This document shows positions 14,591-21,620 of a stretch of 24,333 bases of DNA, in pieces. The DNA comes from JAVJPJ01 sp040217295. Lineage in GTDB: Bacteria > Pseudomonadota > Alphaproteobacteria > Rhodobacterales > Rhodobacteraceae. The translations under genes and the position numbers were made by a program. Within the stretch, counting starts at the first letter, position 1. The number at the start of each line of letters is the position of its first letter. The notes under the pieces are model-generated. The model did no database searches and had not been told where the DNA came from. It was given only the letters and a program-made list of their open reading frames with translations. The DNA lies in NCBI GenBank assembly GCA_964460185.1, contig CAYWTM010000042.1:1-24333 (forward strand), read 5' to 3'.

Positions 14591-14615
14591 GCCCCGCCCC
14601 TGTTCGGGGCGAGGC
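14591..14615 (-). other. Strong intra-operon RNA hairpin between binding-protein and permease genes
   Basis: The 144-nt gap 14492-14635 contains, on the transcribed strand, two 10-nt arms (GCCTCGCCCC and GGGGCGGGGC) around a GAACA loop. All ten positions pair, one as a G-U wobble. It begins 21 nt after the binding-protein stop. There is no following T tract, so it is less likely to be a full terminator than a 3'-end stabiliser or attenuating structure. Such structures are known between solute-binding and permease genes (for example malE-malF), where they raise binding-protein mRNA relative to the rest. The remainder of the gap is GC-rich with no gene. Confidence 0.6.
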
Positions 14616-14635
14616 AAGACATTCAAGACCGGGGA

Positions 14636-15898
14636 TCAGTAGATCCGCTGACGGGCGGCTTCCAGACGCGCGAGGATGTCGTCCAGATTGTCCGGGAACA
14701 CCATGAACTCCTGAAGGCCTTCCATACCGGCCGCGGCCATTTCCGCCGGCCAGTCACGGTCAAAGAACTGCGCAATACCGCCGGTGGCGTTCTGGCTCAG
14801 CATCTCGAACCCCTGCTGGATGAACTCGTCATCCGCGACCGACGCGTTGGCGTTGACGGGCAGCTGGCCAAGACCCTCGGGGCCATTGATGCGGGTCTGC
14901 ACATCGGCCGAGGTGACATAGGCCAGGAAGGCACGGGCCGCTTCCACGTTCTGCGCGCCCGAGGCGACGTGGAACGTGTCGGTAGGCGCATCCTCACCCA
15001 TGGCGACATCGGGGTTGATCACCGGGAACTGGTAAAAGTCCAGCTGGTCATCGGTCAGACCTGCATTGCGCAGCTGATCGACGGCGAAGTTGCCCATCAG
15101 GTAGGCCGTGGCGTCGCCATTGACCATGAAGGGCAGCGCCTCTTGCCAGGAATAGTTCTGGTGGTCTTCGATGAAGCCGCCCATGTCGATCAGGGTGCGC
15201 CAGTTGGCAAAGGTTTCGCGCACGCGATCATCGGTCCACGGCACTTCGCCGCGCGCCAGCTGCATGTGGAAATCGAACCCGTTGGTGCGCATGTTCAGGT
15301 AGTCGAACCAGCCGCCGGCGGTCCACAGGAACCGGGTGCCGATGGTGTAGCAGGCGCGCCCGCTGTCGACGATGACCTGGCAGTTTGCCAGTTCCTCTTC
15401 CCAGGTGGCGGGCTCGGACAGGCCAAGCTCGTTGAAGATATCTTCGCGGTAGTAAACACCCCACTGGTAGTAGGTATAGGGAACGCCCCACTGCGCGTCG
15501 TTCATGGTCATCGCGCCGCGAACGGATTCAAGACCTTCGTAGTCGCCCGCATCCCACCAGTCCGAGATGTCCATGAACAGGCCGGCATCCACAAAGGGCC
15601 CCATCCGGTTGGCGGCATACCAGTTGATCACATCCGGCGGATTGGCCGTCAGTGCATTGCGGATCTGGGTTTTCCACGCTTCGCGATCCACGATGGTCAG
15701 GTCGACCTCGAGGTTCGGATGCATCTCGTCGAATTCGGCCGCGAGGCTTTCCATCACGGCGCGGGGGCCGGGGTTCGACATGTCCGAGATGATGGTCAGC
15801 GTGCCTTCGAGGGTCGAATGTGCGTCGGCAAATGCCATGCCCGAAAGCATGGTTGCCCCTGCCAGCGCCGCGGCGCCGGTTTTCAAGATGGATCGCAT
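14636..15898 (-). CDS. Extracellular sugar-binding protein of an ABC transporter
   Basis: This 420-residue periplasmic solute-binding protein belongs to the class that includes maltose- and glycerol-phosphate-binding proteins. It has a Sec signal peptide: basic MRSILK, a hydrophobic core to about residue 22, and a probable cleavage after AFA (residue 24). No lipobox Cys is present. The mature protein begins with the GTLTIISDMSNPG strand, and the motif AFLAYVTSADVQTRIN about three quarters along is typical. AGGGAGG sits just upstream of the ATG. It is the first gene of the operon, directly behind the operator and promoter region, and delivers the galactoside to the two permeases. The ligand is inferred from the two galactosidases. 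Confidence 0.94.
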   Translation of the reverse strand: MRSILKTGAAALAGATMLSGMAFADAHSTLEGTLTIISDMSNPGPRAVMESLAAEFDEMHPNLEVDLTIVDREAWKTQIRNALTANPPDVINWYAANRMGPFVDAGLFMDISDWWDAGDYEGLESVRGAMTMNDAQWGVPYTYYQWGVYYREDIFNELGLSEPATWEEELANCQVIVDSGRACYTIGTRFLWTAGGWFDYLNMRTNGFDFHMQLARGEVPWTDDRVRETFANWRTLIDMGGFIEDHQNYSWQEALPFMVNGDATAYLMGNFAVDQLRNAGLTDDQLDFYQFPVINPDVAMGEDAPTDTFHVASGAQNVEAARAFLAYVTSADVQTRINGPEGLGQLPVNANASVADDEFIQQGFEMLSQNATGGIAQFFDRDWPAEMAAAGMEGLQEFMVFPDNLDDILARLEAARQRIY

Positions 15899-15931
15899 GG
15901 TGTCCTCCCTATGATCCGGTCTGCAAATCTA

Positions 15932-15948
15932 GTTTCATTATGTGAAAC
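15932..15948. promoter_or_regulatory. Operator-like inverted repeat 1 (probable IclR-family site)
   Basis: The site is GTTTCATTATGTGAAAC, a perfect 6-bp inverted repeat (GTTTCA/TGAAAC) with a 5-bp spacer. Several IclR-family regulators bind short AT-rich palindromes of the GTTTCA/TGAAAC kind. It lies between the divergent iclR-type gene and the galactoside operon, 34 bp before the binding-protein start. Confidence 0.6.
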
Positions 15949-15951
15949 CTA

Positions 15952-15968
15952 GTTTCTTATGTTGAAAT
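15952..15968. promoter_or_regulatory. Operator-like inverted repeat 2
   Basis: The site is GTTTCTTATGTTGAAAT, an imperfect version of site 1 whose centre (15960) lies exactly 20 bp from the centre of site 1 (15940). That is about two helical turns, so both would be presented on the same DNA face. Each copy is preceded by CTA. Such a tandem arrangement suits cooperative binding of IclR-family dimers. Confidence 0.5.
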
Positions 15969-15997
15969 CCTAGCCCGAGTCAGCCTAGGTTTGTCAA
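15967..15997 (-). promoter_or_regulatory. Candidate promoter of the galactoside operon
   Basis: On the - strand a consensus -35 box TTGACA (15997-15992) is followed after 19 nt by TAGGAT (15972-15967), a 4/6 match to TATAAT. The 19-nt spacer is longer than ideal, so the call is tentative. The predicted start falls near 15960, inside the two operator-like repeats, a geometry suited to repression. The -35 box also overlaps a separate perfect inverted repeat (AGGTTTG at 15987-15993, CAAACCT at 16001-16007). Confidence 0.35.
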
Positions 15998-16082
15998 CAG
16001 CAAACCTTTTCGGCACATCGCCGCAAAGCCATGCACTGGGGAAGGTCGCGTTGCGGGAACGTGCGCAACCGGGGAGGATACC

Positions 16083-16877
16083 GTGGCCGAAGACGCCGCA
16101 AATACAAAGGACGGAACCGTCGCCAAGGCGCTGGACGTTCTGGATCAGGTGGCCCATTTCGGCCGCCCGGTCCGCTTTGGAGAGTTGCTGGAGTCAAGCC
16201 CCTACCCCAAGGCCACGCTTTATCGATTCGTGCAGGTTCTGACCCGTCAGGGGATGCTGACCTATGACCCCGATCGCCAGACCTATGCGCCGGGCCTCAG
16301 GCTGGTGCGTCTTGCGCATTCGGCATGGGAAACGTCGTCACTGGCGCCGATCGCCCGCCCGCACCTTGATGCGCTTTCGGCCGAGATCGGCGAAACCGTG
16401 CACCTGGCACAGCTGGACGGCGGCCAGGTTCTCTATGTCGACAAGCGCAACGCGCTCAGGCCGATTGCCATGTATTCAGAGGCCGGCAAGATCGGTCCGG
16501 CCTATTGCACCGGCGTCGGCAAGGCGATGATGGCCTATCTGCCCGAGCCGCAATTGCAAAAGGTGCTCGCGCAGCAAAGCTATCACCGGTTCACGCCCCA
16601 TACCTACACCGACGCCGAAACGCTGCGCACGGAACTGGTCGCGATCCGCGCCCGTGGCTTTGCCTATGACCGCGAGGAACATGAGCCGGGGATCATCTGC
16701 GTGGCCCTGCCGATCCTGGCGCGCACGGGGCGGATCCTCGGGGCGCTGTCGGTCACGTCCTCCACCGAACGGATGAGCCTCAAGGATCTTGAGCGCCACG
16801 CCCCGCGCATCCGCGCGACGGCCGATGCCATTGCGGCGGAGGCGCAGGATTGGCGCTTTCCCGACGCCGCCGAATAA
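16083..16877 (+). CDS. IclR-family transcriptional regulator of the galactoside operon
   Basis: This 264-residue regulator has an N-terminal winged helix (about residues 12-72), with the recognition region in PKATLYRFVQVLTRQG and the wing at LTYDPDRQTYAPG. The C-terminal IclR effector domain shows RPHLDALSAEIGETVHLA and AYCTGVGKAMMAYLP, both conserved in the family. It starts with GTG at 16083, just after GGGGAGG at 16071-16077. A 6-bp hairpin (GTTGCG/CGCAAC, 16050-16069) sits directly before this ribosome-binding site. Its divergence from the galactoside operon, with two palindromes in the 184-bp gap, makes it the likely regulator of both units. The effector is probably galactonate, its lactone or a keto-deoxy acid; this is inference. 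Confidence 0.92.
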   Translation: MAEDAANTKDGTVAKALDVLDQVAHFGRPVRFGELLESSPYPKATLYRFVQVLTRQGMLTYDPDRQTYAPGLRLVRLAHSAWETSSLAPIARPHLDALSAEIGETVHLAQLDGGQVLYVDKRNALRPIAMYSEAGKIGPAYCTGVGKAMMAYLPEPQLQKVLAQQSYHRFTPHTYTDAETLRTELVAIRARGFAYDREEHEPGIICVALPILARTGRILGALSVTSSTERMSLKDLERHAPRIRATADAIAAEAQDWRFPDAAE

Positions 16878-16894
16878 CACAAGGAGCCACTGCG

Positions 16895-17944
16895 ATGTCC
16901 GGCCTGAAACTGCAAAACGTCGTCAAGCGCTACGGCGCGACCCAGGTCATTCATGGCGTCGACCTGGATATCGAGGACGGGGAATTCTGTGTCTTCGTCG
17001 GCCCCTCGGGATGCGGCAAGTCCACCCTGTTGCGCATGGTGGCCGGGCTCGAGGAAACCTCGGGCGGCAGCATTTCGATCGGCAGCCGCGATGTGACCCG
17101 CGTCGACCCGTCCGAACGGGGCGTGGCGATGGTGTTCCAGACCTACGCGCTATACCCGCATATGACGGTCGAGGAAAACATGGGCTTTGGCCTGAAGATG
17201 ACCGGCCATCCCGCCGCCGAGGTCAAGGCAAAGGTCACCGAGGCGTCCCGCGTGCTCAAGCTGGATGACTACCTCAAACGCAAGCCCAAGGCGCTGTCCG
17301 GCGGGCAGCGCCAGAGGGTCGCCATCGGCCGGGCCATCGTGCGCGGGCCGGAGGTGTTCTTGTTCGACGAACCGCTGTCGAACCTCGACGCCGAACTGCG
17401 GGTGGAAATGCGGGTGGAAATCGCGCGCCTTCACCAGGAAATCGGGGCAACGATGATCTACGTCACCCACGACCAGACCGAGGCGATGACGCTGGCCGAC
17501 AAGATCGTGGTCCTGCGCGCGGGCCGGGTCGAACAGGTGGGCAAACCTCTCGACCTGTATAATGATCCCGACAACCAGTTCGTGGCGGGTTTCATCGGCA
17601 GCCCCGCGATGAACTTCTTTTCCGGGGTAGCCCATGAGGGCGGTGTAAAGGTCGATGCCCTTGGCGGCACCGTGGTGCGCGCCCCGTCAACCGTGGGCCC
17701 TACCGCCAATGTGGGCGTGCGGCCCAACCACCTGAAACTCAGCGACGGCGACACCCACAAGGTCGAGTTGAGCGAACAGTTGGGCGGCGTCAGCTATCAT
17801 TATCTGGCTGCACCCGACGGATCCCGGATCATCGTCGAGGCACACGAACAACACGCCCCCACGCCGGGTAGCATGACCGGCCTCAGCTTTGACCACAAGG
17901 ACGCGTATTTCTTTGATACGAATTCAGGCCTGCGCCTGCGCTAG
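16895..17944 (+). CDS. Sugar ABC transporter ATP-binding protein, UgpC/MsmX type
   Basis: This 349-residue ATPase has Walker A GPSGCGKST (36-44), the Q-loop in FQTYALYPHM (81-90), signature LSGGQRQR (134-141), Walker B FLFDEPLSNLD (155-165) and H-loop H192 (VTHDQTEAM). The C-terminal 110 residues carry the MalK/UgpC-type OB (TOBE) domain, beginning after FVAGFIGSPAMNFF. ATG 16895 is preceded by AAGGAG at 16881-16886. It lies 17 nt after the iclR-type gene and is therefore probably co-transcribed with the regulator, not with the permeases. It should power the galactoside importer encoded divergently. ATPases of this type often serve several sugar importers, which would explain its separate placement. 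Confidence 0.94.
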   Translation: MSGLKLQNVVKRYGATQVIHGVDLDIEDGEFCVFVGPSGCGKSTLLRMVAGLEETSGGSISIGSRDVTRVDPSERGVAMVFQTYALYPHMTVEENMGFGLKMTGHPAAEVKAKVTEASRVLKLDDYLKRKPKALSGGQRQRVAIGRAIVRGPEVFLFDEPLSNLDAELRVEMRVEIARLHQEIGATMIYVTHDQTEAMTLADKIVVLRAGRVEQVGKPLDLYNDPDNQFVAGFIGSPAMNFFSGVAHEGGVKVDALGGTVVRAPSTVGPTANVGVRPNHLKLSDGDTHKVELSEQLGGVSYHYLAAPDGSRIIVEAHEQHAPTPGSMTGLSFDHKDAYFFDTNSGLRLR

Positions 17945-17962
17945 CGGCACCTATGGTCAAAT

Positions 17963-18442
17963 CTAGAGCGGAAGGGCCGTTGTCTTGAACACCGTCTTGA
18001 GCGCGAAGGAGGATTGCATCTGGGCGACCCCGGGCAACCGGGCAAGGTATTGCCGGTGGATGCGCGCGAAATCCTCGCTGTCGCGGGCCACGACCTTCAG
18101 AAGGTAATCCGCGCTGCCTGCCATCAGGTGGCATTCCAGGACGTCGGGCACCCGCGCCACCGCCTTCTCGAAGGCATCAAGCGTTTCGTCGGATTGGCCC
18201 GACAGCTTGATTTCGACGAAGACGGTCGTCACACGCGCCACCGAACGCGGGTTGAGCAGCGCCACATAGTCCCGGATCACGCCCGATTGTTCCAACCTTT
18301 GCACCCGCCGATGACAGGCTGACGGCGACAGGTGCACATGTTCGCTAAGCTCTGCATGGGTCATGCGCCCGGCCTTTTGCAAGGCCCTCAGAATGGCGCG
18401 GTCCATATCGTCAAGGTCCGTCTCTCTGCGAGATTCGTTCAT
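17963..18442 (-). CDS. Lrp/AsnC-family transcriptional regulator
   Basis: This 159-residue regulator begins with LDDMDRAILRALQ and has an AsnC-type helix-turn-helix at about residues 28-58 (AELSEHVHLSPSACHRRVQRL). A RAM effector-binding domain follows, with ECHLMAGSADYLLKVVARD at its core. Family members act as octamers sensing amino acids. It is transcribed away from alanine dehydrogenase across a 117-bp gap, which is the usual layout of an alanine-responsive activator of ald (AldR/PutR-like). It ends 18 nt from the convergent UgpC-type ATPase gene. Regulation of ald by L-alanine is inference from the context. Confidence 0.93.
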   Translation of the reverse strand: MNESRRETDLDDMDRAILRALQKAGRMTHAELSEHVHLSPSACHRRVQRLEQSGVIRDYVALLNPRSVARVTTVFVEIKLSGQSDETLDAFEKAVARVPDVLECHLMAGSADYLLKVVARDSEDFARIHRQYLARLPGVAQMQSSFALKTVFKTTALPL

Positions 18443-18559
18443 GAATTAGCCTGTTCATCGAAAAATCGTGCGGTGAACTCGCACATCCCGCAGCAAAGAT
18501 CAAAGCAATTCCAGATCGAAAGGCGCATCATGACCCCAAGCCCATGGAGGATTGGAAAG
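18443..18559. promoter_or_regulatory. Divergent promoter region between the Lrp-type regulator and ald
   Basis: The 117-bp gap must hold promoters for both genes. A short inverted repeat, GTGCG (18468-18472) and CGCAC (18480-18484) with a 7-bp spacer, and an AT-rich stretch around 18461-18467 are the only visible candidate sites for the Lrp-type protein. GGAGG at 18546-18550 is the ribosome-binding site of ald. No clear -35/-10 pair was identified. Confidence 0.35.
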
Positions 18560-19678
18560 ATGCTTATCGGTTGCCCGAAAGAGATCAAACCGCAGGAATT
18601 TCGCGTTGGCCTGACGCCCGCCGCTGCGCGCGAGGCCAGGGCTCATGGTCATGATGTGTTGGTTGAAACAGGGGCCGGAACCGGCGCCGGTTTCGACGAC
18701 GACGCCTACCGTGCGGTCGGGGCCGAGGTCGTCACAACGGCCGCCGAGATCTTTGCCCGCGCCGACATGGTGGTGAAGGTCAAGGAACCGCAATCCGCGG
18801 AACGCCGACAACTGCGCGAGGGGCAGATCCTGTTCACCTACCTGCATCTTGCCCCGGACCCCGACCAGACCCGCGACCTGCTGGCGGCAGGTGTCACGGC
18901 AATCGCCTATGAAACCGTCACCGACGCGGCCGGCGGCCTGCCCCTGTTGGCGCCCATGTCAGAGGTCGCGGGTCGTCTGTCGCCCCAGGTGGGCGCATGG
19001 GCGCTGCAAAAGGCCAACGGCGGACGCGGCGTGCTGATGGGCGGCGTGCCGGGCGTCGGCCCGGCCGAGGTGGTTGTCATCGGCGGCGGTGTGGTCGGCA
19101 CACAGGCCGCACGCGTGGCCGCCGGAATGGGTGCGGATGTCACCGTGCTGGATCGCTCCCTGTCGCGGCTACGCTATCTGGACGACATCTATCGCGGCGT
19201 CTTCAAGACCCGCTATGCCAGCGCGGATGCCACGGCCCAGGTGATCACCACCGCCGATCTTGTCATCGGCGCCGTGCTGATCCCCGGGGCGGCGGCACCG
19301 AAATTGGTGACGCGCGCGCAGCTGTCCACCATGAAACCCGGTGCGGTCATCGTCGATGTGGCGATCGATCAGGGCGGGTGTTTCGAAACCTCGCGGGCCA
19401 CCACCCATCAAGATCCGATCTACGAGGTGGACGGCATCGTGCATTACTGCGTCGCCAACATGCCCGGCGCCGTCGCGCGCACCTCCACGCTGGCGCTCGG
19501 CAATGCAACCATGCCCTACATGCTCGCCCTGGCGGACAAGGGATGGCGGCAGGCCTGCGCCGACGATCCGCATCTTCTGGCAGGGCTGAACACCCATGCC
19601 GGAAAGCTGACGAACTACGCCGTAGGCAAGGCGTTGGGCATCGACGTGACCTCGCCCACGCTCATCGTGAAAAGCTAG
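18560..19678 (+). CDS. ald: Alanine dehydrogenase
   Basis: This 372-residue enzyme interconverts L-alanine and pyruvate plus ammonia with NAD. The N-terminal substrate domain has the catalytic K75 (VKVKEP) and H96 (TYLHLAPD) at the positions known from mycobacterial Ald. The Rossmann NAD site is VIGGGVVGTQAARVAAGMGA (about 173-192). DVAIDQGGCFETSR and the C-terminal NMPGAVARTST block complete the family pattern. ATG 18560 has GGAGG nine nt upstream and gives the standard length; longer in-frame starts from 18332 would overlap the regulator gene. Alanine supports growth as a carbon and nitrogen source in many marine roseobacters. Confidence 0.96.
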   Translation: MLIGCPKEIKPQEFRVGLTPAAAREARAHGHDVLVETGAGTGAGFDDDAYRAVGAEVVTTAAEIFARADMVVKVKEPQSAERRQLREGQILFTYLHLAPDPDQTRDLLAAGVTAIAYETVTDAAGGLPLLAPMSEVAGRLSPQVGAWALQKANGGRGVLMGGVPGVGPAEVVVIGGGVVGTQAARVAAGMGADVTVLDRSLSRLRYLDDIYRGVFKTRYASADATAQVITTADLVIGAVLIPGAAAPKLVTRAQLSTMKPGAVIVDVAIDQGGCFETSRATTHQDPIYEVDGIVHYCVANMPGAVARTSTLALGNATMPYMLALADKGWRQACADDPHLLAGLNTHAGKLTNYAVGKALGIDVTSPTLIVKS

Positions 19679-19688
19679 GCCCGGACGG

Positions 19689-19708
19689 GCGGCGGGCCAT
19701 GCCGCCGC
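19689..19708. terminator. Hairpin between the convergent ald and mscL genes
   Basis: In the 45-bp gap, GCGGCGG (19689-19695) and CCGCCGC (19702-19708) form a perfect 7-bp stem around GCCATG. There is no T tract on either side, so termination would have to be weak, bidirectional or factor-assisted. Its position between converging stops makes a terminator the simplest reading. Confidence 0.4.
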
Positions 19709-19723
19709 CGCGACCATGGCCGC

Positions 19724-20161
19724 TCAGCTGCTCTGAGCCTTCAGCGCGTCACGGATTTCAGCCAACAATTCCTCTGCCGTCGGGCCCTTGGGCTCTTCGA
19801 CGGCGGGGGCCTCTTCTTGCTTCTTTTCCGCCGCATCCTTGATGCGGTTGACCATCTTGACCAGCATGAAGACGACGAAGGCGACAATCAGGAAATTGAT
19901 CACCGCCATCACGAAATTGCCGATGGCGAACACCGGCGCGCCGGCCTCCTGTGCGGTGGCCAGCGAGGCATAGTTTTCCCCGTTCAGCGCATAGAACCAC
20001 CCCGAGAAATCGATGCCGCCCGTGAAAAGCGCGATGATCGGATTGATCAGATCCCCGACAAGCGACGTCACAATCGCCGTGAAGGCCGCACCGATAATGA
20101 TGCCCACCGCCATGTCCATTACATTGCCCTTGGCAATGAAGTTCTTGAATTCGTTTATCAT
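19724..20161 (-). CDS. mscL: Large-conductance mechanosensitive channel
   Basis: This 145-residue inner-membrane channel protein opens under membrane tension to release solutes during osmotic downshock. The N-terminal amphipathic segment INEFKNFIAKGNVMDMAVG (2-20) leads into TM1 with IIIGAAFTAIVTSLVGDLI (about 21-39). A periplasmic loop (about 50-75) follows, then TM2 (about 78-103, FAIGNFVMAVINFLIVAFVV) and a charged cytoplasmic C-terminal helix containing AEELLAEIRDALK. All are standard for MscL, and the length is normal. ATG 20161 gives the usual N-terminus; an open frame upstream to 20269 adds sequence unlike the family. It is monocistronic, facing the ald gene convergently. Confidence 0.97.
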   Translation of the reverse strand: MINEFKNFIAKGNVMDMAVGIIIGAAFTAIVTSLVGDLINPIIALFTGGIDFSGWFYALNGENYASLATAQEAGAPVFAIGNFVMAVINFLIVAFVVFMLVKMVNRIKDAAEKKQEEAPAVEEPKGPTAEELLAEIRDALKAQSS

Positions 20162-20315
20162 TTGGTCATTCCATCCCGCTGTGCCGTGCAAAATATGCGC
20201 ACTCGCCCTGCATCCCCGCACGGCGATCCACCACCCGCAAACTGAAACCGACCTTACCAAGGCGATCAAGGGTGTTTAGGTGGGTTCAGGCAAATCGCAG
20301 CGTGGAGCACCGCGA

Positions 20316-21017
20316 ATGTCCGACCTCGCCCAATTTCCCATCACCAGACGGTGGCCTCCGGCCGACCCGACCGTGATCCAGCTCTATGCGTTCCCGACGC
20401 CCAACGGCGTGAAGGTGTCCATCGCCCTCGAGGAAATGGCCCTTCCCTATGAAGCACATCGCGTCACCCTGTCGGCCAGCGACGTGAAAAGCCCCGATTT
20501 CCTGTCACTGAATCCCAACGGCAAGATCCCTGCCCTGATCGACCCGAACGGGCCTGATGGCGCACCGATTGCATTGTGGGAATCGGGCGCGATCCTGATC
20601 TATCTGGGGGAAAAGACCGGCCAGCTGATCGGCACGACCGCGGCCGAGAAATACCAGGTCATCAAATGGGTCATGTTCCAGATGGGCGGCCTGGGCCCCA
20701 TGTTCGGCCAGCTCGGGTATTTCACGAAATTCGCCGGCGCCGAAATCGAAGATCCCCGGCCAAGACAGCGGTATGTAACCGAAGGCAAACGTCTCCTGGA
20801 TGTGCTCGACAGCGCCCTGGAGGGGCAGGACTGGATCGCAGGCAGGTATTCGATCGCCGATATCGCGATCGCGCCATGGCTGTGGGCGCTCGACACCTAC
20901 GGCACCAGGGATGTTCTTGGCGTCGACGATCTCAGGAACGTTCCCGCCTACCTTGACCGCTTCGTGGACCGCCCGGCGGTTCGAACCGGCCTTGTGACGC
21001 CACCGCGCGAAGCGTGA
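20316..21017 (+). CDS. Glutathione S-transferase, Nu-class / YfcG-YghU-like
   Basis: This 233-residue protein has an N-terminal thioredoxin-like domain (about 20-105) with YAFPTPNGVKV (T28 and N30 at the positions used by E. coli YfcG), NPNGKIPALID around the cis-Pro, and WESGAI (88-93) binding the glutamyl end of glutathione. The all-helical C-terminal domain contains the N-capping motif YSIADIAIAPWLW. Nu-class members act mainly as glutathione disulfide-bond reductases. ATG 20316 is preferred; a GTG at 20280 is in frame but has no good ribosome-binding site. It diverges from mscL across 154 bp in which no clear site was seen, and converges on the ytoQ-type gene with a 21-bp gap. Confidence 0.93.
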   Translation: MSDLAQFPITRRWPPADPTVIQLYAFPTPNGVKVSIALEEMALPYEAHRVTLSASDVKSPDFLSLNPNGKIPALIDPNGPDGAPIALWESGAILIYLGEKTGQLIGTTAAEKYQVIKWVMFQMGGLGPMFGQLGYFTKFAGAEIEDPRPRQRYVTEGKRLLDVLDSALEGQDWIAGRYSIADIAIAPWLWALDTYGTRDVLGVDDLRNVPAYLDRFVDRPAVRTGLVTPPREA

Positions 21018-21038
21018 TCAGACACGGGCCCGTCCGCC

Positions 21039-21485
21039 TCAGCCGGGCAACTGCCCGGTCAGTACGTATCGCAGGATCTGCGCCACCTGCCCCGGCTCAT
21101 CGCAGGCTGCCAGTGCTGCTGCGTGCACCTCCTTGAGGGCATGCTGATGTTCGGGCAGGCTGACGATGATCAGCGACTTGCCGAGCGCCGAGGCGTATCC
21201 GGCATCGAAGGCCGCGTTCCACTGGCGATATTTCTCACCGAACCGCACGACGACGACATCCGCCTCTTCGATCAGGCGCCGCGTGCGGATCGCGTTCACC
21301 TTCGCGCCCTTGTGGTCATGCCAGAACTTGATGTCTTCCGCCCCGAGGATGGCGACACCGCAATCGTCACTGGCTCCGTGATCGGTGACCGGCGCGCTGA
21401 ACACCACGTCCAGACCAGCGGCCCCCGCCTGGATCTCCTCGCGCCAATCCGTGTGGATCTCACCTGACAGATAAACCTTCAACAT
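21039..21485 (-). CDS. YtoQ-family protein (nucleoside 2-deoxyribosyltransferase-like fold)
   Basis: This 148-residue protein starts LKVYLSGEIHTDWREEI and contains FSAPVTDHGASDDCG and the strand EEADVVVVRFGEKYRQWNAAFDAGYASALGK. These fit the YtoQ family, which is related to nucleoside 2-deoxyribosyltransferases. The catalytic activity of the family is not established to my knowledge, so no reaction is assigned. No signal peptide or membrane segment is seen. It lies downstream of pheT on the same strand, separated by 193 bp rich in inverted repeats, so it probably has its own transcript or a processed one. Confidence 0.85.
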   Translation of the reverse strand: MLKVYLSGEIHTDWREEIQAGAAGLDVVFSAPVTDHGASDDCGVAILGAEDIKFWHDHKGAKVNAIRTRRLIEEADVVVVRFGEKYRQWNAAFDAGYASALGKSLIIVSLPEHQHALKEVHAAALAACDEPGQVAQILRYVLTGQLPG

Positions 21486-21527
21486 GCTGAATTTCCCCTA
21501 TCTGAAAGGCCGCACGGCGCGACCCAG

Positions 21528-21568
21528 CCATCTTTATCCATGAAATATGGCCGCCGGAGGCATCCGGC
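21528..21568 (-). repeat. Intergenic hairpin-plus-ATATTT element, diverged copy 2
   Basis: On the - strand the hairpin GCCGGA-TGCC-TCCGGC (21568-21553) is followed after 4 nt by ATATTT (21548-21543) and a purine-rich tail ending AAAGATGG (to 21528). This reads toward the YtoQ-family gene, 43 bp away. The order (GC hairpin, ATATTT, AG-rich tail, then a gene) repeats that of the element at 4103-4153, although the hairpin sequences differ. Confidence 0.5.
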
Positions 21569-21620
21569 ACCCGCCCCGCGCGGGCCGTTCGACCAGCTGG
21601 CGCGACCTCTCAACGGCCAC

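Noticed and set aside
15937..15942. CATAAT on the - strand as the -10 box of the galactoside operon.
   Set aside because: No acceptable -35 box lies at 16-18 nt upstream; the TTGACA/TAGGAT pair is better, though not certain.
14516..15952. A 478-codon open frame on the + strand opposite the binding-protein gene.
   Set aside because: Antisense shadow; it crosses the operator region and lacks any family signal, while the - strand gene has a signal peptide and a good ribosome-binding site.
16050..16069. The GTTGCG/CGCAAC hairpin before the iclR-type ribosome-binding site as a riboswitch.
   Set aside because: The leader is too short and lacks any known aptamer core; at most it is a small 5'-UTR hairpin.
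20280..20315. GTG at 20280 as the start of the glutathione S-transferase gene.
   Set aside because: There is no good ribosome-binding site, and the extra residues are not part of the fold; ATG 20316 is sufficient.
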